Of a DNA stretch of 64,000 nucleotides, positions 51,862-61,728 are shown piece by piece. A program made the position numbers and the translations under genes. The stretch is from Chloroflexota bacterium (GTDB lineage: Bacteria; Chloroflexota; Anaerolineae; Aggregatilineales; J027): contig JACRBG010000002.1 in NCBI GenBank assembly GCA_016234595.1, forward strand, positions 248,001 through 312,000, written 5' to 3'. Each line of letters opens with the position of its first letter. Within the stretch, counting starts at the first letter, position 1. The notes under the pieces were generated by a model. That model worked only from the letters and a program-made list of their open reading frames with translations, was not told the origin of the DNA and did no database searches.

Positions 51862-54447
51862 ATGCTCCCAACTCGACTCGAACTCAAAAATTTCTTAGCC
51901 TATCGCACCCCCGACCCTATTCTCTTTGAGGGAATTCATTTAGCTTGTTTGTGTGGGCCAAATGGTGCGGGTAAATCCTCGCTGCTGGATGCCATGACAT
52001 GGGTGTTATGGGGCAAGGCACGGGGACGTTCGGATGATGATCTCATCCACTTGGGCCAAGAAGAAATGCTGGTCACACTCGAATTTTTACAAGGCGACAC
52101 GCGCTATCGAGTCACCCGCAAACGCCGGTTAGGGGGAATGCGCAAAGATGGCTCACGTGGGGCTGGTATGACCACCCTCGATCTATTTGGCTGGGATACG
52201 GATGTTCGGGCCTATAAAGTTATCAATGAGCCATCGGTACGCCAAACTGAAAAGAAAATTATTGATTTGCTGCATTTGGATTACGATACCTTTGTCAATT
52301 CGGCTTTTGTGCAACAGGGTAAGGCGGATGCTTTTACCACCAAAACCCCAGCCGAACGCAAGCGTATTCTGGCTGAAATCTTGGGTCTCAATCAGTGGGA
52401 GATGCTGGAAGAAAGGGCCAAAAAGCGCCTGCAAGACCTCAATACCGAACTCAGTACCATCCAGATGCAATTGACTGATATGGAGCGGGAGATCGCCCAA
52501 GAGCCACGTATTGTCCAAGAATATCAACTTGCCGATGCTCAATTGGAAGACCTGCGCGAAAAAGTGCATGATGCTGAAGATCGGTTTATGGAGCTTTCCG
52601 GTGCCGATGCCGAATTTACAGCGGCCCGTTCGGAAAAACGCGCAGTCGAGCATCAAATGGAGGAACGGCGGCGTAATATTGCCGAAGCCGAGGACGCCAT
52701 TCGACGCTCCGAAGACCGCTTGGGCCATTATCAAACCATTTTGGCCGAGCGCGAAGAGATCGAGCAAGGTTATACTCGCCTGAATGAAATTCGGGAAACC
52801 AACCAAGCCCTCAGTGATACCCTGCGTGCCCAACGCGATATTGAGCAATACATTAACGAACTCCACCTGCAAATTCAGCAAGCCCGTCAGCAGATTGAAC
52901 TCGAAATTACCTCAGCCGAAACGTCAATTGCCGAAGCCCAACGCACCGTCGAAACAGGCAATGCCATCTCGGCTGAATTGGAAAACGTCTTTGGCGAGAT
53001 TTATTTGTTAGAACAGTCCGAAAATAGCCGTGACCAAATCCAGCAGGAAATCAGTGCCCTTAAAGAGGAACAGGCAGGCCTTGGTGCAGAAAACAAAACC
53101 CTGCACGCTGAAATGAATGACATCAAAGAGCGTCTCGAAATTATTGAACACACTACTGAAGCCTTGTGTCCGCTCTGTCGCCAACCACTGGATGAGGCCC
53201 ACCGCCTGCATTTATTGGACGAATTGCAACAAGAGGGCAAAGAGAAGGGTGATTTACACCGCGCCAATGCTGCCCGTATGAAAGAAATCCGCGACAATAT
53301 TGAGAGCCGTCAGCAGACCATTCAAGACATTACCCAAATGGTGGCCCAGCTACCCTATCTACGTAATAAACGTGGCAGCCTTGAACAGCAAAACCGCGAT
53401 GCTGAACTGGCGAATTTACGAGCACAGGAATATCAAGGCATCTTAGAAAAATTGCAAATCCGCCTTGCCGAAAAAGACTATGCCCATGAGCTTCAATCTC
53501 AACTTGAGGCTGCCCAAGCTGAACGTGACAATCTGGGCTATGACCGCGATGAACATGACAACGTGCGGGCCATGTTGAATGAATTGCAAGGTTATGAAAA
53601 ACGCGCCAGTGAACTAGAATCGGCTCTGCAAAGCATCCCGTTGATTGAAGATAGCCTGCGCGAGGCTCAGGATCGCAAAAATCGCTGGCAAGAATGGCTA
53701 GTATTAGACGAACAACGCCTGCAAGAGATTGAAACAACCTTAGTGGAGTTGCAGACTCGTTTGGATGAAATGCAACGGCGCGAAAAACTTTGGAAGCAGC
53801 TTCGTACCGAAGAACGCAACGCCATCGAAAAACGCACTGGCTTAAAACAGCGCCTTGCTTCGATTGACGACTTGCGCGAACGTCAAAAAGCCTTGACCCA
53901 ACGCCAACTGAGTTTGGGGGAACAGCGTGGTGTCTATGAACAGCTACGCAACGCCTTTGGCAAAAACGGTATCCCTGCCATGATTATCGAAGCCGCCATC
54001 CCTGAGTTGGAAGAATCCACCAATCAATTGTTGCATCGTATGACAGATGGTCGCATGTCGGTGCGCTTTGATACCCAGCGTGAGAAAAAGACGGGTGGCG
54101 TTGCTGAAACCTTTGATATTTGGATTGGCGACGAACTGGGCCAGCGTGATTACAGCCTTTATAGCGGCGGGGAGGCCTTTCGTGTCAATTTTGCACTGCG
54201 CGTAGCGATTAGCCAGTTATTGGCCCGTCGCGCGGGAGCACAACTTCGCACGCTGTTCATTGATGAAGGTTTCGGTGCACTCGATGATGTGGGGCGTGAG
54301 CGTTTGGTCGAGGCCATTACTGCTATCCAAGATGATTTTGACCTAGTTTTGGTCATCACCCACATTGATGAATTAAAAGAGGCGTTCCCTGTCCGCCTTG
54401 AGGTCGAAAAATCACCACAGGGCAGTCGGATACGCCTCGGTTTATAG
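51862..54447 (+). CDS. SbcC/Rad50-like ATPase with zinc hook
   Basis: 861 residues. The N-terminal ATPase half has Walker A GPNGAGKSSLLDAM (33-46) and Q-loop FVNSAFVQQGKAD. A long coiled coil (~180-690) is broken by the zinc hook CPLCRQP (~436). The C-terminal half has signature YSGGEAFRVNFALR (~767) and Walker B LRTLFIDEGFGALD (~797), with D-loop/H-loop VITHIDELKEAF. It should process DNA ends with an SbcD/Mre11 nuclease, but no sbcD gene is adjacent on either side. The length is short for SbcC (~1000) but normal for Rad50-like forms. Confidence 0.92.
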   Translation: MLPTRLELKNFLAYRTPDPILFEGIHLACLCGPNGAGKSSLLDAMTWVLWGKARGRSDDDLIHLGQEEMLVTLEFLQGDTRYRVTRKRRLGGMRKDGSRGAGMTTLDLFGWDTDVRAYKVINEPSVRQTEKKIIDLLHLDYDTFVNSAFVQQGKADAFTTKTPAERKRILAEILGLNQWEMLEERAKKRLQDLNTELSTIQMQLTDMEREIAQEPRIVQEYQLADAQLEDLREKVHDAEDRFMELSGADAEFTAARSEKRAVEHQMEERRRNIAEAEDAIRRSEDRLGHYQTILAEREEIEQGYTRLNEIRETNQALSDTLRAQRDIEQYINELHLQIQQARQQIELEITSAETSIAEAQRTVETGNAISAELENVFGEIYLLEQSENSRDQIQQEISALKEEQAGLGAENKTLHAEMNDIKERLEIIEHTTEALCPLCRQPLDEAHRLHLLDELQQEGKEKGDLHRANAARMKEIRDNIESRQQTIQDITQMVAQLPYLRNKRGSLEQQNRDAELANLRAQEYQGILEKLQIRLAEKDYAHELQSQLEAAQAERDNLGYDRDEHDNVRAMLNELQGYEKRASELESALQSIPLIEDSLREAQDRKNRWQEWLVLDEQRLQEIETTLVELQTRLDEMQRREKLWKQLRTEERNAIEKRTGLKQRLASIDDLRERQKALTQRQLSLGEQRGVYEQLRNAFGKNGIPAMIIEAAIPELEESTNQLLHRMTDGRMSVRFDTQREKKTGGVAETFDIWIGDELGQRDYSLYSGGEAFRVNFALRVAISQLLARRAGAQLRTLFIDEGFGALDDVGRERLVEAITAIQDDFDLVLVITHIDELKEAFPVRLEVEKSPQGSRIRLGL

Positions 54448-54458
54448 GCCTTTGATTC

Positions 54459-56228
54459 TTAGGATTTTTCTTGGGCCAGCTTTTCCATACGGGCGATTTC
54501 TTGCTGCACCAACTCCCGCCGCAAAATTTTGCCAACCGCTGTGCGTGGTAACGCATCCAAAAATTCATAACGGGATGGGATTTCATAACGGGCCAATTTT
54601 TGCGCGGCAAACTCCATCAATTCTTCTTGGGTCAGGCTCATGCCCGGCTTAACGACCACCCATGCTTTAAGCGCTTCTTGGCCGACTTTTTCGGGGTGGG
54701 GGATAATACCAACCGCCACTTCGGCGACCGCTGGATGGGCATTTAAGACTTGATCTACCTGATTGGGGTACACATTAAACCCGCCGATCAATGCCATATC
54801 TTTTTTGCGATCTACGATATAAAAGTAACCATCTTCGTCCATATAGCCCAAATCGCCTGTCAACAGCCAACGCCGCCCGGTCTCATCTTTAACGATGACA
54901 TTTTGCGTTTCGGTGGGACGCTCATGATAATGTGACATCAATTGTGGGCCGCTAATCGCAATTTCCCCGATCTCTCCGACTGTTAATTCACGGTTCGGAT
55001 CGCCCGCATCTACAATTTTGGAAATAGTATCGGGCAGGGGCAAGCCGACTGAGCCAACTTTACCGCCGCTTTGTAAGGGGTTGACGTGGGTAGCGGTGGG
55101 GGCTTCGCTCATGCCATAGCCCTCGGTGAGCTTGCCACCTGTCAATTTTTCAAAAGTGTCTTTAGTCGGACGTGGTAAGGGTGCAGAACCACTCAGGCAA
55201 TGTTTGATGGACGATACATTGTATTTCCCAGAGGCCACTTCAGGATGGGCATTGATCCCATTATAAAGGGCGGGTACACCATGAAAGATTTCCGGTTGAT
55301 ACTTGGTAATCGTATCCAGCATATCGGTAATATCACGCGCGTTGGGGACGATAATCATGGTGCCACGCGAGGTTGCCGCCGTTGCAATGACCGAGATCAT
55401 GCCAAAGACATGATAAAACGGAATCGCGGCCAACATCCGGACACCCGGTGCGGCGGGTTCGGTGCCGACCAACACCGCATTTTGTTGCAGCGTATTAGCG
55501 ACAACCGCGCTGTGGACACTGACGGCAGCCTTGCTTGGGCCAGTTGTGCCACCTGTATATTGGAAGATGGCCGGGTCGTCTTTAGTGGGGCGAATTTTAG
55601 GCTGCTGGCCCGCATATTTTTTCAGTAAATCGGGTAGGGCATGATCCCCCGACTGAATTTCCACCCGATGCCCCCCTCTTTTCTCTTTGGCTAATCCAAA
55701 TAAAAAGGCAGCGGCAGGCGGAAAACCCTCTTTAATGTTGGTGACAATCACTTGTTGCAGCGGCGTTTGGGCACGAATTTGACAAATAGCGTTATAAAAT
55801 AAACTTAATGTCACAATGGCTTTGCAACCGCTGTCCTGTATCATCTCGGCCAAGCGGGCAGGCGGATAAGTTGGATTCAGCCCCACCGCAATCATGCCAG
55901 CTCCTAGTGCTCCGAACCATGCCACGACAAAGGCCGGACAGTTGGGCATCAGCAGCGCAACCCGATCCCCTTTTTGTAATCCCAAGTCGTATAAAGCGGC
56001 CCCAAATGCATCAGCCCGTTCTTTCAATTGGGCATACGTCATCACTTGCCCTACACGACCCACCACAGGCAGTACCGCCGAGGTAATCGTCGCAGGTGTA
56101 TTGGGGGCACTTTCAGCGGCACGGGTCAAAATATCCGCAACTGACCAATCCGGATACGGTTCAAGGGTCGGCGGGACATGCGGGTCATAATTTTTTAACC
56201 AGCGTTTTTCAGCGGCTACCGAACTCAT
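54459..56228 (-). CDS. Long-chain acyl-CoA ligase (AMP-forming), FadD-like
   Basis: 589 residues. Adenylate-forming family motifs: FQYTGGTTGPSKAAV (P-loop), LTEGYGMSEAPTATHVNPLQ (A5-like), WLLTGDLGYMDEDGYFYIVD (ATP-binding Asp) then RKKDMALIGGFNVYPNQVD, and catalytic Lys in LPRTAVGKILRRELV. It activates a fatty acid to its CoA ester; specificity cannot be read. The gene is convergent with the SbcC-like gene (11 nt apart) and 45 nt downstream of the acetyltransferase gene. Together with the mutase gene upstream it suggests acyl-CoA metabolism. Confidence 0.93.
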   Translation of the reverse strand: MSSVAAEKRWLKNYDPHVPPTLEPYPDWSVADILTRAAESAPNTPATITSAVLPVVGRVGQVMTYAQLKERADAFGAALYDLGLQKGDRVALLMPNCPAFVVAWFGALGAGMIAVGLNPTYPPARLAEMIQDSGCKAIVTLSLFYNAICQIRAQTPLQQVIVTNIKEGFPPAAAFLFGLAKEKRGGHRVEIQSGDHALPDLLKKYAGQQPKIRPTKDDPAIFQYTGGTTGPSKAAVSVHSAVVANTLQQNAVLVGTEPAAPGVRMLAAIPFYHVFGMISVIATAATSRGTMIIVPNARDITDMLDTITKYQPEIFHGVPALYNGINAHPEVASGKYNVSSIKHCLSGSAPLPRPTKDTFEKLTGGKLTEGYGMSEAPTATHVNPLQSGGKVGSVGLPLPDTISKIVDAGDPNRELTVGEIGEIAISGPQLMSHYHERPTETQNVIVKDETGRRWLLTGDLGYMDEDGYFYIVDRKKDMALIGGFNVYPNQVDQVLNAHPAVAEVAVGIIPHPEKVGQEALKAWVVVKPGMSLTQEELMEFAAQKLARYEIPSRYEFLDALPRTAVGKILRRELVQQEIARMEKLAQEKS

Positions 56229-56273
56229 CTAATTTTGCTCCTAAACTCTAATTTGGATTTGCCCAATAATATA

Positions 56274-57203
56274 TCATTCTTTTAGGTCTATCGTTTTGCC
56301 ATAGACCCGCTCCTCAGCGGTAATTTCCATACCCACCTTGCGATACAGATGTTGTGCGGCAGTATTGTCATTGGTCGTAATCAACATGGCCTGCGTCGCA
56401 CCATGTGCCCTTAAATGCTGCAATGCAGTTTGCATCAAGGCCAAACCTAGCCCCTTGCCCTGATAATCAGCATGAGTTTCGATGTAATCAATCCACCCGA
56501 TATATTGCCGACTGCGAATCCATTCTTCGCGTGTAATCGAGCACTCCAAGTAGGCCACCATTTTGCCTTCGGGGTTTTTGACTACAAAATGCTGATATTG
56601 GGGGTGATAGATAAGTGCTTTTTGGTGTTCCATCAGCACGGCTGCAAAACCATACAGGGTTTGATATTCCTCCAATTCACTGGCGGCAAGGGGTTCGATT
56701 TCAAATCTATTGGGTAGTTTTGCGGTTTTAATAACCCCATCCAGCCCACACCCCATATACACATTGTACCCAGTTAGGATGAGGGTAAACCCCCGATTTT
56801 CTAGGAGGGCAACATCCTGATTACTCTCTTGCTCAAATGGGGCAACCCCAACGGTCAAGGCTGTGCGCTGCTCACGGGCAATTTCAGTCAATCGCTGGTC
56901 TGACCAGTCGAGTATCGCCTCTGTAACTTCAACTCGGTTCTGGGCAGGATGGATAACACGTTCTAGGCCATAGGCTGTACTGGCGGCGTGGCGTTTGGAG
57001 AGCATGGCAAATGCGATGATGTCGCCCTGCCCATTTTCCCACACGGCGGCGTCACGGCTTTTGTCCCACAGGCGCGAACTCATCAGCAATTTCAAGCGCC
57101 ACACCGTCGGGTAGCGGTTCACAAAACCGGCCCCACGATAGGTGAGCAGTAGATTAAGTACTGGTTCAAGGTCATTTTCAGTATAGGGGCGCTGACGTAT
57201 CAT
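56274..57203 (-). CDS. GNAT-family N-acetyltransferase
   Basis: 309 residues from ATG 57203, with GGAGG 7 nt upstream; the longer frame to 57230 has no site. The C-terminal GNAT domain shows IGWIDYIETHADYQGKGLGL (acetyl-CoA pyrophosphate loop) and AMLITTNDNTAAQHLYRKVG. The N-terminal half (~1-150) looks like a second, weaker GNAT fold (FAMLSKRHAASTAYGLERVI). The acceptor substrate is not evident. It lies 57 nt after the mutase gene and may share its transcript. Confidence 0.88.
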   Translation of the reverse strand: MIRQRPYTENDLEPVLNLLLTYRGAGFVNRYPTVWRLKLLMSSRLWDKSRDAAVWENGQGDIIAFAMLSKRHAASTAYGLERVIHPAQNRVEVTEAILDWSDQRLTEIAREQRTALTVGVAPFEQESNQDVALLENRGFTLILTGYNVYMGCGLDGVIKTAKLPNRFEIEPLAASELEEYQTLYGFAAVLMEHQKALIYHPQYQHFVVKNPEGKMVAYLECSITREEWIRSRQYIGWIDYIETHADYQGKGLGLALMQTALQHLRAHGATQAMLITTNDNTAAQHLYRKVGMEITAEERVYGKTIDLKE

Positions 57204-57260
57204 AGGATGTCCTCCAAAAGGCGTGCCCATATGATGTTGCCACGCCCCTTATGAAAATTA

Positions 57261-58943
57261 CTAGATAATCTCGCGTTCCTGATAGATGCCAAAAACCTCG
57301 CGCATCACATCCATTGTTTCTTGCAAGGTGACATAGGCCCGCGCACATTCAATTAGATAGGGCATGGTGTTTTCCGTACCCAAACACGCCTGACGTAGAT
57401 TATCGAGGGCTTGTCGCACTTTTTCGTTGTCGCGTTCTTGTCGCAGTTGTTTAAGCCGATTAATCTGACGGTCATAACCCTGTGGATCCATTTCCAAAAT
57501 TGGAATCCGCAGTTCGGCATCGGGGTCGGCGTATTCATTCACCCCTACGATGATACGTTCTTTGCGATCCATTTCACGGGCATGACGGAAGGCCGAATCC
57601 GCAATTTCTTGCTGGATATATCCGGCCTCGATTGCTGGCAGCACCCCGCCAAAATCCTCAATCCGCCGGAAATATTCATAGGCTTCGGCTTCCATATCGT
57701 TGGTCAGTTTTTCCACAAAATACGAACCACCGAGAGGGTCAATCGTGTTGGCTGCACCCGTCTCATGCGCGACGATTTGTTGGGTACGTAGGGCAATGGT
57801 AACAGCATGTTCCGATGGCAACGCTAATGCCTCATCCATACTGTTGGTGTGTAGTGACTGTGTGCCACCCAAGACTGCCGCGAGGGCCTGCATCGCCACC
57901 CGTGCCACATTGATTTCGGGCTGTTGGGCAGTCAATGAAACGCCAGCAGTCTGGCAATGGAAACGGCATAGCCATGAACGCGGGTCTTTCGCCCCAAAAG
58001 TTTCACGCATTTCACGTGCCCAAATCCGACGAGCCGCCCGCAACTTGGCGATTTCCTCGAAAAAGTCGTTATGCACATTGAAGAAAAACGATAAGCGCGG
58101 CGCGAATTCATCAATATTCAGCCCACGTTTCAGTGCCCACTTAACATATTCAATACCGTCCGCCAGTGTAAACGCCAATTCTTGGGCGGCAGTGCTACCA
58201 GCCTCACGGATGTGATAACCGCTGATGCTGACACTATTCCATTGGGGCAGATGCTGGGTGGCAAATTCGATGGTATCTGTCACCAAACGCATCGAGGGTT
58301 CGGGTGGGAAGATGTATTCCTTTTGGGCAGTGAATTCTTTGAGAATGTCATTTTGCAATGTGCCGCGTAGCTTATCCATCGAAACGCCTTGTTTTTCAGC
58401 CGTCACGATGTAATAGGCCCAAATGACCGCCGCTGGACTGTTGATGGTCATGGAGGTAGATACCTGATCGAGGGGAATGCCATCAAACAGGATTTCCATG
58501 TCTTTCAGCGATGAGACGGCCACCCCACATTTTCCAAATTCGCCTAAGGCTTCGGGTGAATCCGTGTCGTAACCCATTAAGGTTGCTAGGTCGAATGCTA
58601 CACTCAAGCCCATGTTGCCGTGTTCTAGCAAATACTTAAAACGGGTGTTGGTTTCTTCGGCAGTGCCAAACCCAGCAAACATTCGCATCGTCCACAGTTT
58701 ACCCCGGTGTCCGGTGGCGTGGACGCCGCGTGTATAGGGATATTCCCCCGGCAGGCCTAAATCGCGCATGTAGTCGAATTCGCTGAGATCAAGCGGCGTG
58801 TACAGACGTTCAATGGGGCGGCTGCTTTCGGTGATGAAGGTGTCACGCCGTTCGGGGGCCTTTGCCAACGTCTTATTCAACGTGGTTGTTTCCCACCGTT
58901 CGGCCTGATTTTGCAATGCGTCTAAAAACGACGAATCAAACAT
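57261..58943 (-). CDS. Acyl-CoA mutase large subunit, isobutyryl-CoA mutase-type (IcmA-like)
   Basis: 560 residues. This B12-dependent carbon-skeleton mutase is often named methylmalonyl-CoA mutase. Here the position equivalent to MCM Tyr89 is Phe (F89 in TMRMFAGFG), and that equivalent to Arg207 is Gln (Q207 in [11 protein letters not shown]). This is the pair known from isobutyryl-CoA mutase; the catalytic H244 is kept (SGYHIREAG). The protein has only the catalytic barrel, so the B12-binding subunit must be separate, as in IcmA/IcmB. No small-subunit gene is adjacent. It probably interconverts isobutyryl- and n-butyryl-CoA; substrate use needs testing. Family confidence is high, substrate moderate. 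Confidence 0.92.
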   Translation of the reverse strand: MFDSSFLDALQNQAERWETTTLNKTLAKAPERRDTFITESSRPIERLYTPLDLSEFDYMRDLGLPGEYPYTRGVHATGHRGKLWTMRMFAGFGTAEETNTRFKYLLEHGNMGLSVAFDLATLMGYDTDSPEALGEFGKCGVAVSSLKDMEILFDGIPLDQVSTSMTINSPAAVIWAYYIVTAEKQGVSMDKLRGTLQNDILKEFTAQKEYIFPPEPSMRLVTDTIEFATQHLPQWNSVSISGYHIREAGSTAAQELAFTLADGIEYVKWALKRGLNIDEFAPRLSFFFNVHNDFFEEIAKLRAARRIWAREMRETFGAKDPRSWLCRFHCQTAGVSLTAQQPEINVARVAMQALAAVLGGTQSLHTNSMDEALALPSEHAVTIALRTQQIVAHETGAANTIDPLGGSYFVEKLTNDMEAEAYEYFRRIEDFGGVLPAIEAGYIQQEIADSAFRHAREMDRKERIIVGVNEYADPDAELRIPILEMDPQGYDRQINRLKQLRQERDNEKVRQALDNLRQACLGTENTMPYLIECARAYVTLQETMDVMREVFGIYQEREII

Positions 58944-59068
58944 GCGTCAATTGCTCCTAAACTCAAATTTACGCTTCGATTCGGGGACTTTTCTCGGATT
59001 ATAGCACATGAAATTGGGTACTATTGGGAGGGTTTTTCTTTGATGGATTGATAGGGAGTTGAAGCATT

Positions 59069-59527
59069 ATGCGAGCCGTCGTGCAGCGCGTCACCAAAGG
59101 GTCGGTCATGGTCGAAGGCCAAGTGACGGGCGCAGTTGAACAGGGTTTTGTGATTCTATTGGGTGTCAAAAATGGGGATACCGAAGCCGAGGCCCGTTGG
59201 TTAGCCAGCAAAGTTGCGGGCCTACGTATTTTTGACGATGACGAAGGCAAAATGAATCGTTCGTTGTTAGATGTGGGAGGCGGGGCATTGGTCGTGTCCC
59301 AATTTACGCTTTATGCCGATGCCCGACGCGGCAAACGCCCCGGTTTTACGGATGCAGCCCCTCCCGAAATAGCCGAGCCGTTGGTCAACCGTTTTGTTGA
59401 ATTATTGCGCGAGGCGGGTGTACAACGGGTCGAAACAGGTATCTTTCGGGCGATGATGTTGGTTGAAATTTATAATGATGGCCCGGTCACCATTTTATTA
59501 GAACGGGATGCTGAAAATGCTGACTAA
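59069..59527 (+). CDS. dtd: D-aminoacyl-tRNA deacylase
   Basis: 152 residues, the normal length. It hydrolyses D-amino acids mischarged on tRNA. Family marks are [17 protein letters not shown], the catalytic stretch [20 protein letters not shown] (SQFTLYAD) and the C-terminal GPVTILLE with a preceding [15 protein letters not shown] segment, the Gly-cis-Pro region. It has a short divergent spacer to the mutase gene and ends 135 nt before the chelatase gene. Confidence 0.95.
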   Translation: MRAVVQRVTKGSVMVEGQVTGAVEQGFVILLGVKNGDTEAEARWLASKVAGLRIFDDDEGKMNRSLLDVGGGALVVSQFTLYADARRGKRPGFTDAAPPEIAEPLVNRFVELLREAGVQRVETGIFRAMMLVEIYNDGPVTILLERDAENAD

Positions 59528-59662
59528 TCGTAAGGCCTTAAGCCAAATGGGCGCTTGACCTGTGCAAAATATCCGTATCTAAGTTTGAACCTACGAATAG
59601 GTGTAGGAATACGCTAGAATAACAACACAATTCGATTCTCATTCGAGTGAGCAAAAACCTAC

Positions 59663-60775
59663 ATGCGACGACATAACATCTATCCATTCACAGCCATTGT
59701 CGGTCAAGAACCCATGAAGCGGGCCTTAATCTTGAACGCCGTTAGCCCGACAATTGGTGGCGTCTTGATTCGTGGTGAACGCGGAACTGCCAAATCTACC
59801 GCAGTACGTGCGCTGGCCGCCTTGTTGCCAGATATTGAGGTCGTGGCGGAATCGCCATTTAATGACGACCCCAAACGCCCTGATCAGTGGTCTGACCTCG
59901 TACATGAATGGAAAGAGGCCGGACGTGAAATTCATACAACAGTCCGTCAGCGGCGCTTGGTGGATTTACCGGTTGGTGCAACCGAAGACCGTGTAGTCGG
60001 GACGCTCGATATTGAAAAAGCGATTAAACTGGGCGAAAAACATTTTGAGCCGGGAGTTTTAGCGGCGGCTAATCGTGGCATTTTGTATGTGGACGAAGTC
60101 AATCTATTGGATGACCACTTGGTTGACCTGCTGCTGGATTCCGCTGCGATGGGTATCAACGTGGTTGAACGCGAAGGCATCAGCTTCCAACATCCGGCTC
60201 GTTTTATCCTGATTGGGACGATGAACCCCGAAGAGGGTGAACTACGCCCCCAACTGTTAGATCGTTTTGGCCTCTCCGTCGAGGTACGTGGTCTCAATGA
60301 CCCCCGTGAACGTCTGGCGATTTTGGAGCGCCACATCGAGTTTGATAACGACGCCAACAAGTTCTATCAGGTCTGGATGCCCCACGAACAAGCCTTGTCG
60401 GATCGGATTGGCGTGGCAACTGAGATTGTTGAAGAAGTGGAATATTCCCGCGAAAATCTCTATACCATCGCTAATTTAACCAGCACACTGCTGATTGACG
60501 GACATCGTGCCGACTTGGTTATTCTCAAGACCGCCCGTGCCAATGCCGCCTACGAAGGCCGCCGGAGCATCACTAACCACGATATTTTGTTGGCAGCCGA
60601 ACTAGCTCTGCCGCATCGTGTCAAGCGTGGGCCGTTTTCCGATGCCGTCCTCAATATGGCGGAACTCGGCAATAAGCTCGATGAAATCTCGGCTGAGTAT
60701 GAGAACAACCCCGAAGCACAATCTTCAACTGAAACCGGCGAAAACAACGCCACTAAAAAAAAAGTGAGTCGGTAG
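59663..60775 (+). CDS. Chelatase AAA+ subunit (ChlI/BchI-like); 5' part of a frameshifted chlD
   Basis: 370 residues ending at TAG 60773-60775. AAA+ motifs: [17 protein letters not shown], Walker [16 protein letters not shown], Walker [21 protein letters not shown], and [20 protein letters not shown] (sensor 1 and Arg region). It acts with the vWA subunit as the motor that drives Mg or Co insertion into a tetrapyrrole. The frame ends in an acidic linker just after nine A (60755-60763), where the -1 frame is open straight into the vWA gene downstream. This can be read as one 688-residue ChlD made by -1 frameshifting, with the unshifted product acting as the small subunit. No CobN/ChlH gene is in view. 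Confidence 0.9.
   Translation: MRRHNIYPFTAIVGQEPMKRALILNAVSPTIGGVLIRGERGTAKSTAVRALAALLPDIEVVAESPFNDDPKRPDQWSDLVHEWKEAGREIHTTVRQRRLVDLPVGATEDRVVGTLDIEKAIKLGEKHFEPGVLAAANRGILYVDEVNLLDDHLVDLLLDSAAMGINVVEREGISFQHPARFILIGTMNPEEGELRPQLLDRFGLSVEVRGLNDPRERLAILERHIEFDNDANKFYQVWMPHEQALSDRIGVATEIVEEVEYSRENLYTIANLTSTLLIDGHRADLVILKTARANAAYEGRRSITNHDILLAAELALPHRVKRGPFSDAVLNMAELGNKLDEISAEYENNPEAQSSTETGENNATKKKVSR
60754..60775 (+). other. Probable -1 frameshift site on a run of nine A
   Basis: In-frame codons are ACT AAA AAA AAA GTG. Slipping back one base on A-AAA-AAA leads to AAA AGT GAG TCG ... and joins the vWA frame before its ATG at 60805. The vWA frame is closed just upstream by TAA 60754-60756 and the first frame by TAG 60773-60775, so any shift must occur exactly across the A run. 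Confidence 0.6.
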
Positions 60776-60804
60776 ACGGCCAAACTGGGGAAGAGGTTCA
60801 GGAA

Positions 60805-61728
60805 ATGAGTGAAGCTGAACCCGCTCCCCAAAACGTCTTCGATACGGGTAGCAATTATTGGTGGGAGGGGGGCAAACAGGTCAAAACGGGCGAGGAATTT
60901 GTCGCTCGTAGTCTCGACACCCCCCTTGACCGCCTGACTCGTAAGACTTCGGGCCGCCGCAGTCGCACCCACACCGACCGCAAACGGGGTCGGTATATCC
61001 AAGCCCGCCCCGCCAATAACCGTACCGATGATGTGGCATTTGATGCCACTTTACGTGCGGCTGCCCCTTTCCAAATCGAACGCACCGACGAGCGCGACGC
61101 CAAAGACCTCGCCTATTCCATCCATATGGAAGACCTCCAACGTAAAGTCCGCGTAAAAAAATCGGCCAACCTCATTATGTTCGTGGTGGATGCGAGTTGG
61201 AGCATGGCGGTTGCTGAACGTATGAAGGCCACCAAAGGTGCGATTTTGTCGCTTTTGACGGATGCCTATCAGCGCCGTGACCGCGTAGGATTGATTGTTT
61301 TCCAAAAAGACCGTGCTCTAATCATCTTACCCCCAACCAGTTCTGTCACGCTGGCGAAAAAGGCCCTTGTGGATATTCCGGTGGGTGGTAAAACACCCCT
61401 TTCGGCGGGCTTAAAGTTGGCTTATGAAATCATCCGTCAGGAACAAACTCGTCATCCCGATGTCATGCCCATGATGATTTTGTTGACGGATGGGGCAGGT
61501 AATGTGGCAATGACTGATTTGCCCCCCCAAGAAGAGGCGCATCGCATTGCTGATTTATTTGAAGAGCACCACATCCGTACCGTGACGATCAATATGGAAC
61601 ATGCGGCGTTTGATCAGGGTTTGGCGCGGCGGCTGGCTGAACGGCTGGGTGGGCCGTGTTATACCCTGAGCGAACTCAAGGCCGAGATTCTGTATGAGAC
61701 CGTGAAACAGGAACTGAATACGCTATGA
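60805..61728 (+). CDS. Chelatase vWA subunit (C-terminal part of ChlD/BchD-like)
   Basis: 307 residues from ATG 60805 (AGAGG 9 nt upstream), which may also be reached by frameshift from the preceding gene. The N-terminal ~110 residues are a polar linker with Arg-rich and acidic parts. A ChlD-type segment follows (AAPFQIERTDERDAKDLAYS), then the vWA domain: MIDAS DASWS in LIMFVVDASWSMAVAERMK, LIVFQKDRALIILPPTSSV and DIPVGGKTPLSAGLKLAYEI. It links the AAA+ motor to the large metal-binding subunit. Metal (Co or Mg) is not decided; B12 use is hinted at by the nearby mutase. The macro-domain gene overlaps it by ATGA. Confidence 0.9.
   Translation: MSEAEPAPQNVFDTGSNYWWEGGKQVKTGEEFVARSLDTPLDRLTRKTSGRRSRTHTDRKRGRYIQARPANNRTDDVAFDATLRAAAPFQIERTDERDAKDLAYSIHMEDLQRKVRVKKSANLIMFVVDASWSMAVAERMKATKGAILSLLTDAYQRRDRVGLIVFQKDRALIILPPTSSVTLAKKALVDIPVGGKTPLSAGLKLAYEIIRQEQTRHPDVMPMMILLTDGAGNVAMTDLPPQEEAHRIADLFEEHHIRTVTINMEHAAFDQGLARRLAERLGGPCYTLSELKAEILYETVKQELNTL

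Noticed and set aside
52183-52881. A 232-codon minus-strand frame opposite the SbcC-like gene
   Set aside because: Antisense to the coiled-coil region; the hydrophobic appearance mirrors Glu/Gln-rich codons of the real gene.
57261-58943. Plain methylmalonyl-CoA mutase
   Set aside because: Residues F89 and Q207 do not fit methylmalonyl-CoA mutase, so the name was changed to an isobutyryl-CoA mutase-type call.
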